Assembly (NCBI GenBank): GCA_049724395.1 | Contig: JAUGWO010000037.1 | Coordinates: 1 to 64,000 of the forward strand | Direction: 5' to 3' | Origin: Spongospora subterranea f. sp. subterranea | Lineage: Eukaryota > Endomyxa: Phytomyxea > Phytomyxea > Plasmodiophorida | DNA length: 64,000 bases | Shown: positions 1-10,508 of the stretch, one piece after another | How positions within the stretch are numbered: the first letter of the stretch is position 1 | Layout: every line of letters begins with the position of its first letter | Translations under genes and position numbers: made by a program | Notes under the pieces: generated by a model | Seen by the model: the letters and a program-made list of their open reading frames with translations, nothing else | Database searches by the model: none | What the model was told of the DNA's origin: nothing

Positions 1-141
1 GGTATTCCGGGCACTGATGGCGACCTCCGCCACGGACTATTATATATATAGAACATCCAAATCCGTGAATAGGCCGCTAATGGCTCAGTTTATGCAATTT
101 GAACGCTGGAATTAGCGTTGATAATCATAATACAGAACATT

Positions 142-163
142 CCCTAAAACCCTAAACCCTAAA
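142..163 (+). repeat. Short CCCTAAA telomere-type repeat tract
   Basis: Three units of CCCTAAA, one carrying an extra A, lie just before the minisatellite. CCCTAAA is the C-strand of the TTTAGGG telomere repeat known from plants and several protist groups. The C-rich strand reading left to right fits a chromosome end lying to the left, but three units are too few to be the telomere itself, so this is an interstitial or junction tract. Chance is possible. Confidence 0.6.
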
Positions 164-168
164 GAAAC

Positions 169-2530
169 CTCCGTTCATCGATTTAGTCAAAATAACCAAT
201 CCCAAAACTCAAAAACACAAGTTTGAATTACTCTCAGACATTAATTCATCGATTTTCATCCAAGCAACACCTCACAAACTCAAAAGCACAATTTCAGTCG
301 CTCTCTGACACTCCTCTGACACATTTCTCTGACACTTTTCTGACACTTTCTCCGTTCATCGATTTTCATCAAAATAACCAATCACAAAACTCAAAAACAC
401 AATTTGAATTACTCTCTGACATTAATTCATCGATTTTCATCCAAGCAACACCTCACAAAACTCAAAAGCACAATTTCAGTCGCTCTCTGACACTCCTCTG
501 ACACATTTCTCTGACAGTTTTCTGACACTTTCTCCGTTCATCGATTTTCATCAAAATAACCAATCACAAAACTCAAAAACACAATTTGAATTACTCTCAG
601 ACATTAATTCATCGATTTTCATCCAAGCAACACCTCACAAAACTCAAAAGCACAATTTCAGTCGCTCTCTGACACTCCTCTGACACATTTCTCTGACACT
701 TTTCTGACACTTTCTCCGTTCATCGATTTTCATCAAAATAACCAATCACAAAACTCAAAAACACAATTTGAATTACTCTCAGACATTAATTCATCGATTT
801 TCATCCAAGCAACACCTCACAAAACTAAAAAGCACAATTTCACTTTTCGCTCTCATGACAAAACTCCTCTGACATCATTTCTCTGACAGTCGCTCTCTGA
901 CACTTCTGACACTTTCTCCGACACTTTCTCCGTTCATCGATTTTCATCAAAATAACCAATCACAAAACTCAAAAACACAATTTGAATTACTCTCAGTCTT
1001 CACATTAATTCATCGATTTTCATCCAAGCAACACCTCACAAAACTCAAAAGCACAATTTCAGTCGCTCTCTGACACTCCTCTGACACATTTCTCTGACAC
1101 TTTTCTGACACTTTCTCCGTTCATCGATTTTCATCAAAATAACCAATCACACTCAAAAACACAATTTGAATTACTCTCAGACATTAATTCATCGATTTTC
1201 ATCCAAGCAACACCTCACAAACTCAAAAGCACAATTTCAGTCGCTCTCTGACACTCCTCTGACACATTTCTCTGACACTTTTCTGACACTTTCTCCGTTC
1301 ATCGATTTTCATCAAAATAACCAATCACAAAACTCAAAAACACAATTTGAATTACTCTCAGACATTAATTCATCGATTTTCATCCAAGCAACACCTCACA
1401 AAACTCAAAAGCACAATTTCAGTCGCTCTCTGACACTCCTCTGACACATTTCTCTGACAGTTTTCTGACACTTTCTCCGTTCATCGATTTTCATCAAAAT
1501 AACCAATCACAAAACTCAAAAACACAATTTGAATTACTCTCAGACATTAAGGATTCATCGATTTTCATCCAAGCAACACCTCACAAAACTCAAAAGCACA
1601 ATTTCAGTCGCTCTCTGACACTCCTCTGACACATTTCTCTGACACTTTTCTGACACTTTCTCCGTTCATCGATTTTCATCAAAATCACCAATCACAAAAC
1701 TCAAAAACACAATTTGAATTACTCAGACATTAATTCATCGATTTTCATCCAAGCAACACCTCACAAAACTAAAAAGCACAATTTCAGTCGCTCTCTGACA
1801 CTCCTCTGACACATTTCTCTGACACTTTTCTGACACTTTCTCCGTTCATCGATTTTCATCAAAATAACCAATCACAAAACTCAAAAACACAATTTGAATT
1901 ACTCTCAGACATTAATTCATCGATTTTCATCCAAGCAACACCTCACAAACTCAAAAGCACAATTTCAGTCGCTCTCTGACACTCCTCTGACACATTTCTC
2001 TGACACTTTTCTGACACTTTCTCCGTTCATCGATTTTCATCAAAATAACCAATCACAAAACTCAAAAACACAATTTGAATTACTCTCTGACATTAATTCA
2101 TCGATTTTCATCCAAGCAACACCTCACAAAACTCAAAAGCACAATTTCAGTCGCTCTCTGACACTCCTCTGACACATTTCTCTGACAGTTTTCTGACACT
2201 TTCTCCGTTCATCGATTTTCATCAAAATAACCAATCACAAAACTCAAAAACACAATTTGAATTACTCTCTGACATTAATTCATCGATTTTCATCCAAGCA
2301 ACACCTCACAAAACTCAAAAGCACAATTTCAGTCGCTCTGACACTCCTCTGACACATTTCTGTGACACTTTTCTGACACTTTCTCCGTCCATCGATTTTC
2401 ATCAAAATAACCAATCACAAAACTCAAAAACACAACTTGAATCACTCTTTGCCATCAATTCATCCAATTTTCATCACAACAACATCTCACAAAACTCAAA
2501 AACACAACTTGAATCGCTCTCTGACATCAA
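169..2530. repeat. Subtelomeric minisatellite, unit about 182 bp
   Basis: About twelve tandem units start at the motif CTCCGTTCATCGATTTTC near 169, 350, 532, 714, 928, 1115, 1293, 1475, 1660, 1840, 2021, 2203 and 2383. Spacing is 178-187 bp except one 214-bp unit. Each unit has two related halves that both open with TTCATCGATTTTCATC and continue with a CACAAAACTCAAAA block, so the unit itself arose by duplication. Two-unit blocks at 223-501, 1166-1444 and 1894-2172 encode identical 92-residue readings, which shows higher-order copying. After 2400 the units decay. The open frames in it are by-products of the repeat. Confidence 0.95.
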
Positions 2531-3967
2531 TTCATCGATTTTGACATTCTCAAACTGACACTCTCTCTCTTTGATGCATCGCGGTTTAAAATTGATTCAT
2601 CGAATTTCACCGATTTTGGGCAATTCATAATCCCAAAAATTCAAGCTTGTCTGAATAAACACCTTGATCACGCTCCAAAACCCTTTCATCAAACTTCACC
2701 AACTATGGAAAACTGAAAATCGACACTTGAACAAGGTTGAAGCAACAATTTTCGCAACGACGAAAATCACAAAATTAGAAACCACAATAATTGTGATCAT
2801 GTCATGGATTGGGTTTGATCGATTAGACTTCAGACTGACGTCAGGTTGCTAATTGTGGTCCTTGATTGTTTTATTCTAGTCCCCAGTTTGCAAAAAACTT
2901 GGCCAATCCTGGCCAAACAAATTCCATACCTGTAAAACAGCTTCTGCTGTCGAAAAAATCGAACCGAATCCCCAAATGATGTCTCCTGTTTTGCTACTTC
3001 TTCAACGGCAGACAGGATGATGATTCCCACTCCGAGGAGCTCTTCTTCGTCTCTTACATGTCCAAGCCACTGAAAACCAGACCTGCCACAAATACGGAGG
3101 CAGGCCACTCTCTCACCACAATCGGCTGTCTTCGCGGGCTGTGCTCAACAACACAAACTGGTTCCATCAAATGGCAACTATCCTGCAACACACTAGGTTC
3201 ACTCAGACCTAATATTAATTCCGTTGTCGCCATCGACTTCACGAACCGAAAACGTTATAGATCCACAAAGCCGCAAACTAGTCACGATAAACAGGGGCTC
3301 CTGCAGAGTAAGCAGCAAACTTAAAAATCGAATCTGAGCATGATTTGATCCCCTGAAGAAATGCCGTCAAATTGAAGAAATACGGATTGGCGACCTGATC
3401 TGCCATTCAAAGAATGGCGAGGCTGTAGATGAAAACTGACGCAGGAAAAACATTCGTTGCTTTGAACAAAAAATTTGGTGTTACGAGGATCGTGGTGCTC
3501 AAACAATGTTAAACAATCGCGAATCAAAAGGCTTTCAGGTTGCAGAGAGAGTTTGAAATGCGCAGTGTCTGAATCTCAGAATGAAAGGGAAAAATACGGA
3601 TTGGTGAGATGGCCTGGCATTCAAAGTATAAAGAGGGTGTGATGAAAACTGACGGGAACCTGGGGATGACGAATCATTAAAATTGAAAACGTAGAGCGCG
3701 TGACTACTCAGTCCGAACTCAGTAACTGCAATTTAATCTTCGAGTTTAAGCAGACAGTAGCCCACACTGGATGAGAGAAAAAGTTGGGGAAACTGGCGAA
3801 CACAAATCAAAAGCTGAACAGGACCAATGATATTAATACGTCGACGAACCCATTTCAATAACTAAAGGTACAACGAGGACTCAGCACCGGCGCGCCATTT
3901 CGATTAGGCCAACGCAGCACCAACAACTATGACGCCACGAAGGCGAACGGTCGTCGCCGGTATGGAC
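2531..3967. other. Stretch without a supportable gene
   Basis: Only short open frames on both strands, none with a recognisable motif or a convincing set of splice sites. It contains two imperfect direct copies of a ~63-bp segment (3378-3441 and 3592-3654), both opening with AAATACGGATTGG and closing with GATGAAAACTGACG. Mixed subtelomeric debris is the likeliest reading. Confidence 0.5.
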
Positions 3968-6648
3968 TCACCGCCTTCCCGATAACGCGCAGAAATCCTT
4001 CCAGATAACCATATCCAAACTTGGACGGCCAGGTGAAATACTGCGTGGGCACTGGCAAAATTTGGATTCGCCTCTAAAAACAGAGATGTCAACAAACGCA
4101 ACCGAAAGCGTTAAACGCTCTGAGAGCGTCAAAATGATTTTGTTTTTGGTCAAAAATTGAAAATCGGGGTTTTTTATCATGATAAAAAAGATGGTGTCGT
4201 TTGTTTTTGGTGAGCCACGATCCTCGAAGTGGTCTATACCTTTGGAGAATGCATAATTTACCATTGACCCAATAGACAGATCGATTGATGGAATATTATT
4301 ATTTCTCGAAATGAGAATCGATTTTGCTTCTTCTCCACGCATGGGCTGACCTGTTTTCTTGTGTGAGAAACACGGTGTATGATAATTGCAATCTGTGAGC
4401 TACGTTGACATACCTGACGTGATATGCAAAAGTACGATCAACATCTCCTGGAGTTGATCGCTCCATGTAAACCATTTCTGCACGTTAGGTTCGTTGAACG
4501 TGAGAGTTGTGCCGTCTGCGTAATCAACGAAAAACTTCCGGCAGTGAACGATAGCATGCCTACAAAATTGCTCGCCAATTAAACAAAATCGGTTCTTGGA
4601 GTCAGTCAGAAACGAATAGCCCTTGGTGTCATCGTGAAGATCATCAAATAATTTTCCATGAAGGATTTGATCTAGTAGCGTGAGCTGGAAACCAAGCAAT
4701 AAGAATTCTTTGGCATGCACCATCGCGTCGACGAAAAGCTTATCCACAAAACTAGAAAGACTGAGCAAGGATATGGAGAAGCCATTATTGGCACATGTCA
4801 AAGTGTGACACTTATCGTCAGCCCAATAGAAAATGGGCATTTCTGGCTGGGCGCTGAGTGTGACCGATAATATCCTCAACATCTCTCGCACGGTGTTGAA
4901 CGGCGAATTAGCACCATCGGTAATGAATTCGCAGAGATTTGTGAATGCCCTGACAAACCAAGAAGGAGATTGTTGAACATCAATTGGTTGACTGCATGAG
5001 TGCTTGGATGCTGCTTACATGTCGGAAAATGGCTCTGGGTTATTCTCCATCCACAGATGTTTCATCAGCTCCATTGTGATCATGGAACGGCCAATAAATT
5101 GTATCTCCGAGAGCGATGAGCTGATTCTGAGAGGACTTCGAAAAGTGTATGTAGACGAGTCGTCCGGCAGTAAGCAGGAATATATAATGAATCGATATAG
5201 CAACAAATTTGAATATGGTTCCTGCCAAAGTTGGCGGACGCAAAAGACACATAGAAGAATTTGTTGAATATTGCTCAGGACTTGCGAAGGTTGAATAACC
5301 TCGGGATTGACACAGGCGATGGCTTCGACAGAGAGGACAAGGTCTGGATCTTCTATCATGAGAGCAGCAGATTCCTGGTGGTTGTTGTGTATTCTGATGA
5401 GCATGAGAATCAACAGGCTCAAATGATGTGCACATCGGATCTTGGTGGATCGCTCCTGGTAGCCATGGAAGCCTCTGGTCTCCACATGGTCATTGCTGCC
5501 AAAATATATGTAAGTACACCGATCGTGCCGTCATCAATTTGCTAACCTGTTTCCAGATAATATTTTACGAGTGGCGACAAATGGAACACGTGGAAGCAAC
5601 ATGTGCACAGTGTCAATGTAATTAACGCAGGCGTCAAGGACAAGGCTCTCAAGAGGATCCTGATCGTTAGCGGGTGCGACAATCGCCATGAGTATCTTGG
5701 GTTCAAACAGCCCAAATTCGATTTCGATTATGCGATCCCAATTCGTGGCCCTAAAAAATGGGTGGCGACAACGTTCATCCAACCTGGCAGAGGACTGAAC
5801 GGTTTGATTGGCGAGATTAAGAGCATCAAAGGCCGCGGCAACATCATTAACATCGAGGTCATCGTGACGCAACAATGGTTCGAATGGCTTGACCGCGAAG
5901 AAGCTGCTCTTCGTACCTGTTTTCAAAAATTCATTCAATGCAGAAATATTGTGAGTTGGTAGTTTTGAACCTTTAAATATAGTTTGGACGTGGGTTTGAC
6001 GTAAGTGGTTGCCATCGAACGAGGACTCTGGATGCGCAATGGAAAGGTGCTTACGCATGGATTGCTTCTCCTTGCAACAGTAAAAACATAGAGTACATTT
6101 GAAACCAAAATGCATTTGATTCCAGACACAGGATCGAATGTTGTCGCGCTAGGAACCATGTATGGTTGAACCAATGGATGCTCACTGTCAGCTACATTTT
6201 CAATGATTGAAGACAAAACTTGCTGATTCATCATTTGTTGATTATGCTTATGAAGTGAATGGCGTGCGATACATCTTCTGTTGGGGTTCATTGCATACTG
6301 GCAGGCGGTGCAAACAATCAAACATAAGTCCGGGTGAATGAAATACCCATATTGTTTGAGATATTGTTCGGCATCTGTTTCAGCACAAACTGGCAAGATG
6401 GAGGGCGTAGAAGCGATGTTTCGACACTTGGACATGTGCATTTTCAACTTTGCAGGATTGTCGTTAGAATAGGAGCAGTCCGTAATTGGACATTCGAAGA
6501 GAGTGTTTGTTGCATTACGACGTATTGTGTAATGACATCCATTAGACAGTCGAATGATGACGGTCGTTTGGTGAGTTTGCCGAATATGAGTTTTTTTGGC
6601 CGAAATCGAGGCAAAGGCGAGGCTGCATTGTGGGCACGTGATTGCCAT
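3968..6648 (-). CDS. C2H2 zinc-finger/OrsD-domain protein, telomere-linked-helicase-like N-terminal part
   Basis: The start is the ATG at 6648 (MAITCPQC). N-terminal C2H2-type motifs (CPQC..H...H, then CPITDCSY..H...C) are followed by an OrsD-like block (LCLIVCTACQYAMNP, then HSLHKH) and a second C..C..H..H finger (FKCTLCFYCC..H....H). Canonical introns keep the frame open at about 6145-6191, 5489-5539, 4949-5017 and 4355-4418. The last join creates GQPMRGEE, matching the G-x-P-x-RG-x-E motif of fungal proteins that carry OrsD ahead of a RecQ-type helicase at chromosome ends. The middle part (about 4400-5450) also fits that family's RFL..S and MP..YW..D segments. No helicase domain follows, so the gene ends early or the 3' model is incomplete; the last ~90 residues resemble nothing. 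The subtelomeric position fits the family. Function is unknown; DNA binding is inference. Confidence 0.68.
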
Positions 6649-6907
6649 GCTCAGCTTGCATAGACACGACGGGTATGGCGCTGCGGGGTACCGTAACGAA
6701 TTGTCATGGTACCCGTTACAGTGCACGGACTTTTGTTCGCGCTATAAAACTGGCCTGTATTGGGGACCAAGAACATATCATATTTTTGATGTTTATGTTG
6801 AGCTAGAGATGAAGGAATTTGAATATTTGACAATTTGAGGATACAGTTGAGCAGCATTTTACGAGACCTTTCGAATGAACTGCTCAAAGTGGGGGTATTC
6901 GATCATG

Positions 6908-6957
6908 ACCATTCATTCCTGGAGGGCTTGGAATGAATGGTACTTTTCAAAAGTACC
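6908..6957. repeat. Adjacent perfect hairpins
   Basis: A 12-bp perfect inverted repeat (6908-6919 against 6930-6941, 10-nt loop) abuts and overlaps a 9-bp palindrome (GGTACTTTT-C-AAAAGTACC, 6939-6957). A further GTAACG...CGTTAC pair lies upstream at 6693-6719, between KpnI-like GGTACC motifs. The cluster sits just upstream of the OrsD-type gene start and could be a transposon end or a regulatory or replication structure. Confidence 0.6.
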
Positions 6958-7026
6958 CTATAGTCTGGGTACCCAGGTATCTATGTACTGCACGTGCACT
7001 CCACGGATTATTTATACAGTGCCCCA

Positions 7027-7178
7027 GGGCTTTTCAACGATATATAAAGTTGACCAAATGAGAAAGTCAGTTCGTCAAAGTACTTACTGTAACGATTCTT
7101 CCGGATTTTTGCGGGGCTTTTCAACGATATATAAAGTTGACCAAATGAGAAAGTCAGTTCGTCAAAGTACTGACTGTA
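7027..7178. repeat. Direct repeat, ~62 bp in two copies, period 87
   Basis: The segment opening GGGCTTTTCAACGATATA and ending CAAAGTACTKACTGTAA occurs twice, at about 7027-7092 and 7114-7178, almost identical, separated by a short T-rich spacer. Each copy contains a TATATAAAG motif, so a duplicated promoter-like element is possible but unproven. Confidence 0.85.
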
Positions 7179-7356
7179 AAATGTTGTACTCTATCTGGAA
7201 TTTTATTAGACGGGTCCGATAATTGATTGACAATATTGGAAGCCTTAGCTCAGTTTCATCTATATAAACCCCATGACATCCTGATGACATGTCAGGATAC
7301 ACAGCAGTTGTAGACAATCACCAGATGACTCAAATAAATTGCAGAATGTATTGTGG

Positions 7357-9566
7357 CTAAGCTTCTCCTGATATGACAGGGATGTCAGATGAGAAATCGC
7401 GAGGCTCAATGACCCGGTTATCAATGTTGTGAACAGCAATGTTCCATTCCGAATGTCGTGTTGACAATAACTGACGCAATGATTGCGGCAAATGACGATC
7501 CCCAGGACGTTCGGACATGAGAAAACAGGTCGCGCCTTGCAGCAATGCCAGTAGATCCCCCAAATCACTATCATATTCAGACATGTTGCTTGTACACGTC
7601 CTCGATTTGAAACAAGTAGAACCTCGCTGTCATACCGAAGCTCCAAATATCCGATTCGCGAGAGTACGATAGCGATGTGAGCGATTCGGGGGCAATGTAC
7701 CCATCAGTCCCAAACAGTCTGTGTGCGATTCCAGGTCCACTCGATGCACAATCAAAATCAGTTAAGCGCCACGCCTGAGCAGACAGAGAATACAATAGGT
7801 TATTTGGTGATATATCACGATGGACAACGTCAGCACGAGAAAGAGTATCGAGAGCAACAAGACCATCGACCATCAATCGGATCGCCAACAGACCCAATTC
7901 CTTGACCGATAAACCTTCCACAAGTACATCTGCCAGCATTTCTTCAGTGAGAACAACGCCTCGAGGCTGCAATTCGTGCCAATCATGAAGGACGACGATG
8001 CCGGGCCCTTGTGCCAGCAAAAGCAAACGCGCTTCTTGCAGTGTGCTCTTGGGCTTCTGCTTTACAACCACTGAGGCTCCGTTGGGCAGTTTCATGTTGA
8101 TCAACGACGTCCTTTCAATGTCTGATGGCCCCGACACCCTCGGCAACTTGCGAGGTCGGTTCGATGGGTCCTTTTGCGGAGTCCTAGATGAATGTGTTGG
8201 TCTGGATGATGGAGGATTCCGAAACGTTTCCGGGTATGAGAACATGTCGTTGTCACCACCAGACGTCAAGATGTTCGAATGCGTCTCAAATGCATACTGG
8301 CGAACAGTCTTACAAAACTGCCACAGTGGTGTTAGTGATTCTTCGATGTCTTGATATGAAACATGTTGAAACGAAATTGAATGGGCTCTCTTCGCCGCCG
8401 CGATCGCAGCCTTATTAGCAGCGCGGATGTCCATCGTATCAGCTAGAGCGAAGATATCTGACACATCAAAATCAATTTCGGGCGCTGCCTCGTCGGTGAT
8501 ATTGTTTGACGGAGATGACCCCATCGCTAGGTTATACGTCCACTCCCGATTCGAGTAAAAAATCATTGACACGCCTTCAGATTGGATTAACGGAACAATA
8601 ACACAGGGTACGAACTGTGTTCCGCCAATATAAAGCCCATACACACGTAATTTGGCTTTTTCTTGAAGTGGCAAATCACGGGTGACACCAAAATAATGCG
8701 ATCATTGCTGAAGCCATGTCGGTTGCCATCTTTCGGAAGTCTTTGTGATCGTCAGCATCAACCTGATGGGCAGAAATTTCAACAAACAGAAAGGGAATGG
8801 AATGCGCTTTGGTGTCTTGACCCCTGACCCTAAAGACGAGATCAATATAATGCTGGACAGGGTAATCAACCAGTGCCTTGTGTAGAGGAAACTCGAGTTC
8901 ACATGCAATGTTGGACGGTAAGAATGCACACATACATGCTCGTAGGAGAGGATCCCATAACCTGGCGTGATATTGTATTTCCGGTTTCCCAAAAACGGAA
9001 ATGTCGAGATACTTTACGAGATTGACGGCCAAGATCCATCTGGACTCATCATTGGAATGATCGAATAATGCTCCAATATCAATGTGAGACAGGTCTTCAA
9101 CGACAGGATGATCGACCTTGCTGAGAAGATCGTCAATCAAAGCAGGTACATCGTGTTTCATGTCCATCATGGAATATAGATCATGTTCCCGAAACACTCG
9201 ATCATGGACGATCCCGTACTCGGATAGAAGTACGGCACGATAGACATCAATATTTCCACAGACATCAATATTTCCAGGTATACGTTGAGAGTAATTGATG
9301 GCCTCTATTGATGCCTGCTTGACAAAAGGACCTAGCTTGAATGAATCGCCTTTGGAACGGCGAGGACGCAGCTTGTCAACCACACGCTTATACAGGATGT
9401 CAAAGGCAGACTCCGATAGATGTATCTCGCGAACAGCAAGTCTACAGAATTCTCTGATCAGCGTCGCATCCGCAACTTGTCCGCTTGCAGATTGGTGCAA
9501 TGTAATCAAATCAAAGATAAGATTGACCTGTTGCGCCATTGTTTCTTCATCGGCTTCTGTCGTCAT
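7357..9566 (-). pseudogene. PD-(D/E)XK-like domain fused to a protein kinase (CRN/FunK1-like), looks broken
   Basis: The start is taken at the ATG at 9566 (MTTEADEE). The N-terminal ~300 residues end in a block like the restriction-nuclease fold seen in Crinkler-type effectors: YIDLVF, then FLFVEISA, then HKDFRKMATDMASA. The usual ExK lysine is not obvious. A YGLYIGGTQF segment and a ~110-residue linker follow, then a kinase domain with VVHRDISPNNLLY (catalytic loop), LTDFDCA (DFD in place of DFG), GTDGYIAPES (activation segment) and DIWSFG. This nuclease-kinase layout is known from Crinkler-like proteins of oomycetes, chytrids and other eukaryotes and from fungal FunK1 kinases. The gene looks broken, with about one or two breaks. 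A last exon ending near 7357 is likely but its splice is weak. A host-directed or conflict-related role is inference from the family. Confidence 0.65.
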
Positions 9567-9670
9567 TTGATGGTAAGAGACAAGATAGAAGAATGACAAT
9601 CAGTTTAAGTCCGAGACGCCCCTCATCGCTAGAAATGGCACACCCTGATCCCCGGCCACTGAGCAGCCGA

Positions 9671-9747
9671 GTATCCCAGTCATGTTGTAATGCCCTATGG
9701 CCATACATTGTGTATCCCAGTCATGTTGTAATGCCCTATGGCCATAC
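9671..9747. repeat. Two-copy tandem repeat, period 41
   Basis: GTATCCCAGTCATGTTGTAA plus GCCCTATGGCCATAC occurs twice back to back with only a few bases between. It lies at the edge of the foldback element and may be part of its end structure. Confidence 0.85.
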
Positions 9748-9785
9748 GAGTACGAATCCGGAGTTCCGTGGAAAGTACACACTCA

Positions 9786-10467
9786 AAACGGAGCTTTCTG
9801 TTGTCACGTTGTGTATCCCAGTCTTTGTCAAAGGCGGCGTGCTCTTCTACGTTGGAATGGCGAAGAGGAAACTTCGCTGGCATCTTGCATATGAAGTTAC
9901 CTTACCCGTCATTTACCTCGTTAACCAGCTATCATTGCATATACGTGAATTTTCGCATAGAATTTCGATCTGTGCATCTACAATGGCACAAACATCACAA
10001 CGTTAATCATTTTATTAAGTTAAGAGCCTTAATGCGCAATTCTTGTGGGTGAATCGACTGGATGCATTCCATGTCACAATGGAAGGAGAGCTTCTGCTTC
10101 CAATAAAGCTTTACATTCGTGACCTTGGTCACTACAACCTCTGGGCATCTCAAGATATAGCTTTGTTGCATCCAGAACATTTCGGTACTGGACCTTTGTT
10201 GGCGACGTGAACAATTCGAATATCAGTTGGATACGCATCTGTCTTAGGAGAAAATGGATGAGCAAGCTCATGTGATGGGTTTGTTGGTTCGACGACCTGT
10301 TTCGTACTCTTCCCCGTTTACGATATCATAGCTGGTTACCGAGGTAACCGTCGGGTAAGGTAACTTCATATGCCAAGATGCCAGCGAAGTTTCCTCTTCG
10401 CCATTCCATCGTAGAAGAGCACGTCTCCTTTGACGAAAACGTGACAACAAAAATGAGCTCCGTTTCC
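9786..10467. mobile_element. Foldback element with ~150-bp terminal inverted repeats
   Basis: The sequence from about 9786 to 9937 returns as its reverse complement at about 10325-10467 with few differences; shared blocks include GTGCTCTTCTACG, GGAATGGCGAAGAGG and AAGTTACCTTACCC. The ~390-bp interior holds no recognisable gene. Long inverted repeats around a short empty core are typical of foldback or MITE-like non-autonomous DNA elements. No clear target-site duplication was seen. Confidence 0.75.
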
Positions 10468-10508
10468 ATAGATAATCGCACCAAGTGCATATTCCATTGT
10501 CTCAAAGC

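Noticed and set aside
169-2530. Three identical 92-residue frames and a CRISPR-like regular spacing
   Set aside because: They are the minisatellite read in one frame. Units are directly tandem with no unique spacers, and the surrounding genes are eukaryotic.
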